Origin: Colocasia esculenta
Taxonomy: Eukaryota; Streptophyta; Magnoliopsida; Alismatales; Araceae
Length of the DNA: 64,000 nt
Direction of reading: 5' to 3'
Assembly (NCBI GenBank): GCA_014218235.1
Contig: CM024759.1
Span: 73,262,042-73,326,041 of the forward strand
The position numbers and the translations under genes are program-made. Shown piece by piece: positions 34,387 to 45,149 of the stretch; the stretch's first letter is position 1; the number at the start of each line of letters is the position of its first letter. Below the pieces are notes generated by a model. It saw only the letters and a program-made list of their open reading frames with translations. It was not told the origin of the DNA and did no database searches.

Positions 34387-35210
34387 GGGAATTTTGACTT
34401 CCGGTCCAAAAATATGACCTAAAATTAATTTTAAGTCCAATTTATAAAAATATTAATTTTAGGTCCAAAAACTGTTAAAATTTTAATATTACATCCAATC
34501 GGTTATCTCCACTCCCATTTTTTTCAAAAACCCTATTCTACCCCCCTTGAGAAACGGAACCTAAACCTTCTCCCCCACACAAAAACCCTATTCTTTTCTC
34601 CTTTTTAAAGCAGGTCCAGTTCAGTTAGACTGATGGCCATCAAAATTGCATGGTTAAAGCAGGTCCAGGTTCAGTTAAAGCAGGTCCAGGTCAGTTCTGA
34701 TGGCCTGGGGCTTGTTTAAAGCAGGTCCGTGCACATGTATATTGGACTCCCATGCCAAATTGCCTCTATATTATATATACACATGAATATATGTGTAAAC
34801 TTTGCAATCTTCCGTTACATTCTCTTCATTTCACACATATATATCTATAGATTATGGCATCTTATATTAAAGATGTATTAGACATTTGAGTACAAATTTT
34901 ATCCAAAACTGGTTATTACTCTGTTAATATAGGGAGAATTACCAATTACTTTTAATTTTTGCCATCCCACGCAACACAACAAATGACCAGAAGTGGGATT
35001 GAAGTGGGACTGCTGCCAGGCAACACAACAAATGGCTAGATGGGCATTTTAGATATTTTCTCCCCTATACCGTCAGTTAACTGACGGGAGAACCTGAATT
35101 GGACCTAAAATTAAAGATTCACAAGTTTTGGACCGGGTGTTAAAATATATTTGTCAGTGGACTTAAAAATAAGTCTTCTCTCCAGATTTGGACCGGGTGT
35201 TGATTTGGTC
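34387..35210. mobile_element. Mutator-type (MULE) MITE, 824 bp
   Basis: Flanked by a perfect 9-bp duplication TATATTAAT (34378-34386 and 35211-35219), the target-site length typical of Mutator-like elements. Imperfect terminal inverted repeats of about 50 bp share CCGGTCCAAA and TTTTAAGTCC words at matching distances. The paralogous position in segment A (about 20298) has no insert and reads straight through CCTATTATATTTATGATT. A short motif GCAGGTCCAG recurs near 34610-34700. No coding sequence. Confidence 0.9.
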
Positions 35211-35435
35211 TATATTAATTTATGATTATCAAGGATACCCCCCTGATATATCCAAATAATTGTACTTATTCACTTTCTAAATTTGTACCGTTAGAATATG
35301 TTACAGAAGATGCATCGAAGTTCAAGAGATGTCCCTGTAGTATGTGATATCGTCAACTTCTTACAAAATATAACTCAGGGGCTGCTGATTTGTGATTTCG
35401 ACATGGCAAGGATATATAATAGCAAATATATCAAT

Positions 35436-35815
35436 TAGGGCTGCAAACGGGTCAGATTCGGAACCGAAAACACAGATTTCGATTTTGATTTCGATAACCG
35501 AAATATGGTTCCGATTCTGTTTCCGATAAAATCAGAATGGTTAATTCTGATTCTGTTCCGATTCCGATAACATTATCGGAACCGAAATTTCAATAAGTTA
35601 AGATGTTTACCATAATTTTACCTTTTGAGTTTATGATAATTTATCGGAATAACCGAGACCGATTCCGATTCCGATTATTTTTAAATTCCGATTCCGATAA
35701 CTTTTCGGAATATCCGATACCAATTCCGATAAATTATTGATATCATTTTTCGATTCCGAAATCGATAATTTTTATCGGAATCGGGTCAGAATATTAAGTT
35801 TCGTTTACACCCCTA
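35436..35815. mobile_element. hAT-type MITE, 380 bp
   Basis: Terminal repeats TAGGGCTGCAAACG and, in reverse complement, TAGGGGTGTAAACG. Flanked by a perfect 8-bp duplication ATATCAAT (35428-35435 and 35816-35823). The related repeat near 39637 lacks the insert. The interior is built largely from variants of TTCCGAT and CCGATAA in both orientations. Confidence 0.9.
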
Positions 35816-38129
35816 ATATCAATATACCAAGTGTAGTTTTAACAATTTAGAGATATGAGGAGTACTTGAGCAAATATATATATTAGCTTAGAGTGACGCA
35901 TATGCAAAAACATGCCTTTGGGTGTCAATTTTTCAGCATGAACGGGTCAAGTACGCTTTGGCACGGCTCAGTCTACAACAGTAAAACCCCCCACCCAACC
36001 ATGGACCACACATTCAACATCCGATATCCATGACAAATCTTGGAGTTCACCAAAATTAAGGACATGGGAAAACACTTGTATCAGAAAATATTTCCAAAGA
36101 AAACTTCATACAATGACTTATTTGGTATTTTTGTAAAGTTAATCCTTGAAAAACTTTTACTTAAAATCATGGTTGGTCGTCGTTTGACTCGACCGTGGCA
36201 GGTTTTCAGTGGAACAGTCCGATATGATATGTATTGTACCGATCGATCGATCGATCGAAAATTTCAAGTTGGTCAACTATTTTTGTCTCTCTTTGAAGAC
36301 CAAATAGACCTTGAGATCTAGATGACATCTTGACAGAAATCTGCCGACCGATCAAGAAAAATCAGTTATCTGATTTTAGACTTTGATCTATTGGGAGCCT
36401 AGAGGCCACTTACTAGATGAATCAAACAACCGATTAGAAGAAATCGGTAGTCCAATTTTGACCCCAACGGATCGATAGGGCAAGGGCTCGCGAAGTCCTT
36501 GACACATGCTCGATCGGCGGTACCGCTACATATGGCCAACCACGCTTAAAATTCATAGATTTTGACATCCTTGATGAAACCTTGTAAATATTTTTTCTCA
36601 ATTTCTCTTTCATGTACAATTTTTATGAGGGAGACTACAGTCTCTCCTCTCATTTCTAGTGTCTCTTCTACACTGCCAACTTACGTCTCTAAGGCAACGA
36701 CCGATAACTATTGATCAGTGACAGCAGTCAGGTGTTGACTACCAGGCATTGAGCGTCGAATGTCGACTGTCAGCCCAGCAGTTGGAGGTCGACACCCAAC
36801 ATCTGGAGGCCAGTGGTTGGTACCTGACACCTAGTGGTTGAAGGCTGACCCACGGCGCCCGTCTCCTCGACAGTCGACACCCGAATCCTTGCGATAGCCC
36901 ACGACCCACGCTATGCCCAATGGTTGGCACTGGACGATCGATGTCCAGAACATACTTTTTATTTTTTAAAAACTATTTTACTGAAAAATAAACATCGAAA
37001 AATTTGTTTAAAAAAATCATTTATGTGGATACCAAATGAGCAATTAATTATATTTTTTATTTTCTTGTCAATGCTCTTTATTCGAAAACTTTTTTTTTTC
37101 TTATGAATATATTTTACAACCAATCAAACGGATCCTTAATGTTTGGTCAAGAATTGCTTGACCGAGCTACCGTTGTCACAAAGTAGGTGTGGGATCCGCT
37201 GCTATCATGGTAATGAGACCCCCCACTTGTGAGTGCTGATAATGTTCAACTGAGCAAGCCAAGCATTAGGTGTTTCCCAATGGACAGAGTTAGTTATATG
37301 TTTGGGCGAGCTAATTTATAATAAAACTTGCACTTGTAATATACTTGAGCAATTTCAACAAGGACAGAGTTAGCTTGAAAAAGAGTTCTCGAGAAAAATT
37401 CTTAGATACTCAAGTCAGTTCAAACCCAATTTAAGAAGGAGAAAATTCTTCAAAGAGGAGAGAGAATGAAGAGAAGCTAATAGAATAGTGTGCTAATACA
37501 TGTTTTCTTATCCGACATACCTACGCTCTTTGATCTTATCTTGAAGATTGTGTACTTTTGTGAAAAGGTTGATGACCAATATGAGACTAAATTTCAACTG
37601 AACTCTCTTTTTCTTTTTTTTTTACTCAAGGTGTTGTTGGACCTCCCTAGATTTATTGGGCCAGGTCCATCACACCATTATTGTCTAAGTAACTTTAGAT
37701 AAAGAATCTTTAACCTGACCCACGTGCTTGGCTATTAAAGGGGGGAACAAATGATTGATCCAATTGTTAACCATTTCCTCAAGATTTCTGTTTGAAATAT
37801 CCTGCTCCGGTGATTAAAGATCGGTGCGTAAATGGAGTTCGAGCATTACATATCAAGGAAATGGCATGTTGTTTTGTTTGAGTAATAACTGCTCCACTAG
37901 GTGCAATATTGCCGAAATTGTTAGTTTTTTTTTTATATTACAATCATGATTAGTTATCTAAAATACCCAAAAAAAATGTAGTGCTCGACTACAGCACAAG
38001 CCTCTCAAGTGAGTGCTTGTCATAGTTTTAAATTTCATATAATTTAGAGTCATAATACTACTATGCAATTTATAACTTAGATTTAGAATTTTAAATTTCA
38101 CATATTTGGTCCAACACGACTTGGATGAA

Positions 38130-39195
38130 TAACTTAGTATAAACAAACCAAATAACTCAAGTTGGGGGGGCTAAAATATGAAATATTGGCCTGATTGACT
38201 TGCCGAATGTTCAAACATGACCTAAGTGGCAAGAGTGACCTAGGATAGATGATGGAATCCAAATCAAATACATACTTCGAGCTCGGGGCTCCAATTACTA
38301 TTCTCTGAAATAACATATTGTAAACAAACCAAATAACTCAAGTTAGAGATTTATAGTCTAAAATACTGATCTACTAGGCATAATAATTAGTCCAACATGA
38401 CTTGTGTGGTGAGAGTGATTAGGGAGAGCTGATGAAATCCAAACTGGATACCCAATTAAGACTTGAATCCCACATTATCATTCTCCAAAACAAACCAAAT
38501 AATTGAAGTCGAGGAACACAAAATTTGGAATATCGATCTGATCGACATGTCGGTCGGTCCAACAGGAGTTGGGTGATGAGATTGATTTGGGAGAACTGAT
38601 GGAATTTAAATCAAATACCTGATTTGGAGTTGGAGCTCAAATTACCATTCTTCAAAATAACTTAGTGTAAATAAATCAAATAACTCAAGTCGGAGTTCCA
38701 AAATCTGAAGTACTAGTTTGATTAGTGTGCCAATTAATCCAACATGACTTGGGTGGTGAGAATGACTTGCGAGAGTTGACAGAATCTAAATCTAATATCC
38801 AATTTGAGTTCGACGCTCAAATTTTACCTTTCTCTGAAATAACTTTGTGTAAGCAAATTAAATAACTCAAGTCGGAGGTTCTAAAATTTGAAATACAAGT
38901 TTGATCCGCGTGCCAATTAGTCAAACACGACTTGGATGGTGAGAGTGCCCTAGGAGAGTTGATAGAATCTAAATTGGATATCTAATTTGGACTCGACACT
39001 CAAATTACCACTCTCAAAAACAACTTAGTATAAACAAACCAAATAACTAAAGTCAAAGGTCCAAAACTTGAAATATCAATCTAACTAGCAGGCCGATTGG
39101 TCTAAGACAACTTGGGCGGTGAAAGCGACATGAGAAAGCTGATAGAATCTAAATTGGGTACCCGATTTGTGCTCCACACTCAAATGATCCATTTT
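38130..39195 (+). repeat. Intron tandem array in segment B
   Basis: Six units of about 175-184 bp, colinear with the array at 22815-23890: unit landmarks AACTTAGTATAAACAAACC and variants near 38130, 38310, 38490, 38660, 38840 and 39020. Equal copy number in A and B suggests no gain or loss of units since duplication, which is inference. Confidence 0.85.
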
Positions 39196-39589
39196 CGAAT
39201 TGAGTTAAAGAATTCATGTTTATATTTCTTTTTAAAAATTTATAAAATTAAATAAATTATTTAATTTAATTTTTAAATAGTATTTTTTATTCATCCATGT
39301 CTATTGTTATTTGTTTATAACATAAGATCCTCCAACAGGTCGCGACACTAGCAAGATGTCGCAAGTTCAAATAGTTAGTCTTTCATGTACATCAAGAAGA
39401 TGTCGCAAGTTCAAATCTCAGAAGAAACAAGTTTATAAAGAATTTTAAAGATGTACACTGTAATAGGTAAGTTTTTCCTCAAAAAGAAAGATATTTCTAC
39501 TTTGTTACTAGTTCAAATCTCAGGAGAAACAAGTTATAAACTAGTTCAAATCCTGGAGTATGTGATCTCGACAACTTATAAAATCTATC

Positions 39590-40360
39590 TCAAGGGCTGA
39601 TTTGTAATTTCAACGTGGCATGGATATATAGTCACAAATATATCAATGCATTAAGTGAAGTTTTAACAATGTAGAGATATGACTTATGAGGAGTACTTGC
39701 GTAAATATATTAGCTTAGAAAGATGCATATGCAAGAAATGTCTCATTAGTATTAACGTTCTGTCAATTTTTCAGCATGAATGGGTCAAGCACACTTTTGG
39801 ACTGTTCAGCCTACAACCGCAACCATCCATGGACCACGTATTTAAGATCCGATCCTTGCCCTGGGAGGTGATCATCGATCTTATCTTGTTGAGAAAAGTT
39901 TACTGTATTTTATAATTACATTTTTTAGGAGTTTGCTTGCTGTTGGTTTCCATGTTGTCTTTATTTTAGTGTGTTTTCTGCTCCGTAGTATCTTTCAAAC
40001 GGATCTACATGAATTATACTATTTCTGTTAAATAGATAATATCGATTTTCCTCAAGTTTAAAATTTAAGTTAAAAATTGACACAACATAATTTTTTAGGT
40101 AGAAATAACTTTTAGAATTGGTCAAGTGGAGAGGCATATATGTCCCACCTATCATGAGACCTCCCTATCCGATGTAAAGAGAAATATTTAAAGTTATTTT
40201 CTTACAATCCAAATCGTCAATATCGAAAGATTAGTCTTATACTTAGGATGTTTATTGTCTTTATGAGACTCTAGAATACGCCAAAATGGGGTGTTGGAGA
40301 AAATAGTTGAACTCATATTCTAAAACATTTCCGCAAACTATGCATTGTGTATACTTTAAT
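39590..40360 (+). repeat. Third, fragmentary copy of the dispersed repeat
   Basis: Contains the word set also seen in segment B (ACAAATATATCAAT, TTTTTCAGCATGAATGGGTCAAG, CATCCATGGACCACG) followed, from about 40115, by the repeat seen at 4900-5085 (GTGGAGAGGCATATATGTCCC). It carries the empty site that corresponds to the hAT MITE in segment B. Confidence 0.75.
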
Positions 40361-40709
40361 TTGTTGCAAGAATGACAAGTAACCCTCTATTTTCTAAGCA
40401 GGACGAAGCTTTGTTTCTCTTGTTGTAGATGTTATGGCTCCTTTAATGGCTTTTCATTTGTTCTATGTAATTCGTCAGTGCTTTGTATCTTTATGTCAGA
40501 CATGATCTATGCTCGCCTTTATCTTAGTAGTCTGCCCTACTTTGGGAGTTAGCTGGGTCTATGTGTTTTAGTGTTCGCTTCCACCCCCCCGTATTGCAAT
40601 AGTTGTTGGTTAGCTTAACCGAAGTATTTTCATGATTATAAAAAATATATTTCTCATGATGTATATATATATAAAGGTCTAACCATTGAACCACCATTTA
40701 AATACACCT

Positions 40710-41039
40710 ATGGCTTATCTAAGGAAACTTCCAAGTGAGCAAACTGCGGGTAGTCATCTAATGGAGATATGTATGGTCAATAAGTGTCAAGTAAACCGCA
40801 GATTTATAATTTGAAGATGATATGAACATACAACCAAAAATTTATTGGCATATTGACTGTAGCTTCAATAATTCATGGCTTATCCAAGGAAACTTCCAAA
40901 TAAACAAACCGCGGGTAGTCATCTAATGGAGATATGTATGGTCAATAATGTCAAGTAAACTGGACATTTATAATTTGAAGAAAATATGGACATACAACCA
41001 AAAATTTATTGGCATACTGATTGTAGTTCCAATAATTCA
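40710..41039 (+). repeat. Tandem duplication, period 165 bp
   Basis: ATGGCTTATC(T/C)AAGGAAACTTCC begins at 40710 and again at 40875; both units contain CGGGTAGTCATCTAATGGAG and end in CAATAATTCATG. A single related unit lies at about 33655-33800, leading into segment B. Confidence 0.88.
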
Positions 41040-42195
41040 TGACTGATCCAAGAAAAGTCTAAGTACACTTTTGGACCGTTCAATCTACAACCCCACCCAT
41101 CCATGGACCACACACACTTAAGATACAACATCCATGACAAATCTTGGAGTTCACCAAAAGGACAGAGTTAGTTGTGGCGAGTTAATTTTATAGGGAAACT
41201 CGTGTTTGCTATTCTGACTTGAAAGATTAATAGAGGTAGTCCGGGGAAAGAGTTCTCGAGGTAAATTTTTGACACTCAAGTCAGTTCAAATTCAATATGA
41301 GAAAGAAAAAGATCTATGAAGAAGGGAGAGAAAGGACAGAAGTGGAGAGAGTAATGCATGTGCTAATACATGGTTTCTTACCTGACTTCTGCCCTTTGAT
41401 CTTTTCTTGATGACTGCCACAAGTCTTGAAAAAAGTTGATGATCAATATGAGACTAAAATCTCAACTGAACTCTCTTCCTCTTTCCTTACTCACGGTGCT
41501 GTTGGATCTGGGCCTAAGTTTATTGAGCCAGAACCATCACTGCCATTTAACCCGACCCACGCGCTCAACTATTAAAGGGGGGGGAAACAAAGGATGGATG
41601 GAATAGTTAACCATTTCATCGCCACTAGATTTTTGTCTAAAATGTCCCGATGGGAATCCAAGAGCTACGGCAAGAGCCACTTGTTTATTTTATTTGGCCC
41701 ATTAAAGATCCAATTGATGTAATATTTTATTTTAAAATTTTAAATTTGAATTAATTGTTTACTTTGAATAAGGGGAATTTAAGTCATTTGCTCAAGTAGG
41801 GTTCCCTTGGGAGTACTTGTAAATATACTAGTATCCCCCATTTTCAGAATCAATGAAGAATGTTATGAATGAGTCTTAGATTTTACCCTAATTCTTGGGC
41901 TGAGATGATCATATCCCTCTCTCCCTCCCCTGCGGCTGAGCTGATTACCGCCGACCACTGTTCCCTTCCATCGCTGCCTCTCTCCCTCGTCGCTCTTCAC
42001 CCCCTCGTCCCTCATCATATCCTGCTCAAGTGATTAAAGATCAGCGTAAATGGAGTTCAGGCATCACGTATTAAGGAAATGGCATGTTATTTTATATTGA
42101 GGAATAACTACACCACCCGGTGCCATATAGCCAAAATTCTCAGAGTTTTTTTTTTAGATTACAATCATGATTAGTTGTCCAAAATACCAAAAAAA
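41040..42195 (+). repeat. Partial third copy (C) of the A/B block
   Basis: 41150-41640 matches 37280-37785 and 22020-22540 (GTTCTCGAG, CTCAAGTCAGTTCAAA, CTAATACATG, GATGATCAATATGAGACTAAAAT). 42015-42195 matches 37795-37985 (GATTAAAGATC, GGAAATGGCATGTT, TACAATCATGATTAGTT). Between them is unrelated sequence. Confidence 0.8.
41640..42015. other. Insertion in copy C, possibly LTR-derived
   Basis: About 370 bp absent at the matching place in segment B (between AAAT and ATCCTGCTC). It contains an AATCAATGAAGAATG polyadenylation-like region and a C/T-rich end. This resembles a small LTR or its flank, but no target duplication or paired ends are visible. Confidence 0.3.
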
Positions 42196-42900
42196 AAGAA
42201 ATGATCATGTTAGAACCGAGATCTCTGAGGGCCGAACAAGACTTAAAGAAAGGTCGATTCCAAGTGCTTCTACGAACCAAAAAACCGGCAATGAAATTTG
42301 CTGGCAAGTAAAGTTCGGTCCAAGAAGATTTTCAACGGCAAACACTTTAACGTTCAAGTCAAAATTGGATTGGAAGTGCAAAAGAAAATAGAGTGGTGAG
42401 GAGAGAGTGGAGAGCTGACTGAGAGTTGGCAATGGCTCCAATTCTCCCGTCCTCTTTACCTGTGGTCTTGATACCCTTTTATAGTGACTAGGAGAACGAT
42501 GAGCAATTACCTTCGAGAGCAAAGCCCTTGGGGGTTTTGGCCAATCAGATCATTAATTTGGTCAGTACCATCAAATGGTTGTCTCTTTGGAATGCCCCCG
42601 ACCATTAACATTTAACAGCAAGGGACTGTCTCCTCGAGATAGCAAATAATTAGTCGGGCCAACCCTGTTAGGCAAAAAGAGAGGTTGGACCGACCTTGGG
42701 AGCAGGCGATTCCAGCCCGGTCCGACAGGGTGGCCTCATCATGATCATATATCTTGAGCCAAGACTGGTTGGTGCATTTAACTTGAAACAATGCATACAA
42801 GTTAAATGTGAATATATACATCTGTAATGATATCTACAATATGCAAAGATTATATATATAAAAAGTATTCTTCTTTTGACAAAGAGTACGCGCATACACT
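42196..42900. other. No recognised gene
   Basis: A few open frames of about 70-105 codons overlap on both strands with no domain and no codon pattern to favour one. A (TA)n run precedes 42866. Confidence 0.5.
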
Positions 42901-43078
42901 GAGTCACTGCCCTCTGTTCTCTCGGCTCTCTCCCACACTCTCTGATACACAGACGTACACAGCTATTTTTCTTTCCCAAACTCTCTCATACACAGACGTA
43001 TACAGCTCTCTTTTCTCTCCCACACTCTCTCATACATACAGACGTACACATGCTCTCTCTCTCTCTCTCTCTCTCTTT
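42900..43078. repeat. Minisatellite of about 46-50 bp units ending in (CT)n
   Basis: Three units with CACACTCTCT...ATACACAGACGTACACAGC or its variants (about 42930, 42975, 43020), followed by a pure CT run at about 43051-43075. Confidence 0.85.
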
Positions 43079-43495
43079 GTGGACCCTATTGTTTGCTCAT
43101 TGATTCATGCATGCAAGACTTGCCCGTCTCTATCCTCTGCCGTAGTGCGATAGCTGTGCTTTTCAGGGTTTCTCATGCTGTCCACCATCCCTATCAATTG
43201 AGTGCAATCAAAGCGGCCAAGCAATCTCACCACCCTAGAAAGAGAGGAGCAAAAGGCACACATACCTCACTTTTCCAACCGAACAAATTAACCAAATTAA
43301 GTTCCCCATATCAAATCCAATAACTAGGATGCAAAAAAATCTATAAATGGGTTCCGCGGACTTCGTCGTCCATGCCTACAAGAGTTGTCGAGTTCTGTTT
43401 TGCAGGTATAAATAGGACTCAAGAACAACTAACAAAGGGAGTAGGGTTACTTTGTTTGGCATCTCCTGCATACCAAAGTAAGGCTACATATAAAA
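43079..43495. other. No recognised gene
   Basis: Short open frames continue out of the repetitive stretch without any recognisable motif. Confidence 0.5.
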
Positions 43496-43961
43496 GGAAA
43501 ATACATATATGCCTTAAAATAGATCATATTTAAATTTATACTCTTAAAGTCTATATATTACATTTTTACCCATGTATTTCATATATTTCATCATGTCTAT
43601 TCACGACCATGGAGTTAATAGGAGAAAAATATTAACTTACTCTCTACAACTCTAAAAAAAAATTTTATTTCTCTCTCTCTCTCTCTCCCACTCAGTCTCG
43701 GACTCCAACCCCACTCATCAACCCTACCCGGTCAACCTATTGGGTAATCTCTCTTCGCCCCTTGAAAAGTGATATTTTGGTACTTTTACCCCCTTATTTA
43801 AGGGTTAAGCTCACATAATATTCTTTCCATTTTCATGGATTCTAACCACAGGGATATAACTACTATCTTTTTTTATTTCAGGGTATAGAGTATAATATGA
43901 AGAGTTTAGGAAAAATAAATTTAAATATGATAGATTTTAAAGGTATATATGTAATTTTTTA
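43496..43961. mobile_element. Long-TIR foldback element (MULE-type MITE candidate)
   Basis: The left arm from about 43496 (TACATATATGCC then TTAAAATAGATCATATTTAA) is matched in reverse complement by the right arm ending near 43961 (TACATATATACC then TTTAAAATCTATCATATTTA). The arms are about 65-70 bp. Flanks ATATAAAAG and ATATTAAAAG are a near-identical target duplication. A (CT)n run lies inside at 43671-43689. Exact ends are uncertain by a few bases. Confidence 0.65.
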
Positions 43962-44119
43962 TATATTAAAAGCAAGAAAAAAATTTAAACACCCTGCAGA
44001 AGAACAAACTTAAAACATACTGCGGGAGGACAAAATTAAAACTAAAATGTCTATACAGGTGATACCGAATTTCAGATGTTGACAAATGGATGTAAACAAT
44101 AATGAAAAAATAAGCCATT

Positions 44120-44515
44120 ATGTAAAGTTGGTTGTACCGCAAGTACCGGTCTACTCAAATTTTCCTTGGCATGATCTAGATCAATTAATACCATATTGAT
44201 CAGTCGATCAAAAATGACAAGTCACTATGTTTTGATCTCTCTTTGAAGACTACATAGACAATGAGATCTGAATGCCAAATTACCACTGTGACAAAAATTG
44301 GACGATCAAGAGAAATCGGTCGACCGATTTTAGACTTTGGCCTCTTGAGTAGCTAGAGACGCTAGTTAGATGAATCAATCGACCGATAAGAAAAAATCGG
44401 TCGATTGATTTTAAGCGCAACGGATCGACAATGTCGTGGCGTGCAACTACCCTGACATGCGCTAAATCGATCGTACAATTACAGTACGGTACAATACAAC
44501 CAACCATGTCCCGTC
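44120..44515. repeat. Independent copy of a palindrome-rich repeat
   Basis: Matches about 20890-21240 in segment A and 36200-36545 in segment B: TCGGTCGACCGATTTTAGAC, CTAGATGAATCA-like, GATTAGAAGAAATCGGT-like and a distal ACGCTAAATCGATCG-like word. Ends share GGTTGTA and GTAC-rich sequence in opposite orientation, so this may be a MITE, but no target duplication was established. Confidence 0.6.
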
Positions 44516-45149
44516 ATTTGCAAAAAAGTACATGGGGACACGCCTTTTAAGGAAAATCAGGATCAACTACTTACCTTCAACTATTCAAAAAGTGTAGTAG
44601 TAAGAGAGCTTGGTAAATTGTAATACATTTTTCAACTTTTTTTTTTCATTGAACCACACATGCTAACGACGTTCATTTAACTATATAGATACCGGTGAAC
44701 ATTTGTGTGCAAAAGCCTAAATGGCACAAGAGAACATGCCCTCCATCTTCCTGACACTTGGGTTTATCTGATATACATTACAAGGTGAAAAGTAAATGGG
44801 TAATCTTTTATTATGATGCAAAAGAAAGAGACGTAAATAGGGTAAAATGTGGGGTTTTCATAGAAACAGCCAGTAGATAGAAATAAAAGAAGCAAATAAG
44901 GGGAAATTGTATATGTAAACATAAAAGGAGACGTAAGCAGGGGAAACTGTAGGTTTGGAGATGTAGATGAGGGAACCTACGTGTTTTCCAAGGTTTGAAC
45001 CGACGAATACAAATACAAATAGAGAATCTAAAATTTTGAACTGCACGAAAAGGAAACCTAAAGTGAAAGAAAAATCAAGACTGTAGCTTCTACGCATTGG
45101 TTACTCCATCATCATCATCATGGCCTTATACCATTATTTGATTATTTGG

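Larger units (their letters stand above)
33741..39347 (+). repeat. Segment B of the large duplicated block
   Basis: Second copy of the 19664-24025 block, in the same orientation, longer because of two internal insertions (34387-35210 and 35436-35815) and extra sequence near 35820-36000. The match ends inside the acidic last exon of the CACTA gene at about 39347 (CAACAGGTCGCGAC), so the CACTA right end is lost here. (GATC)n occurs at 36240-36257. Confidence 0.85.

Noticed and set aside
42205..42522. Minus-strand ORF of 105 codons
   Set aside because: No domain, no splice context, overlapped by an opposite-strand ORF.
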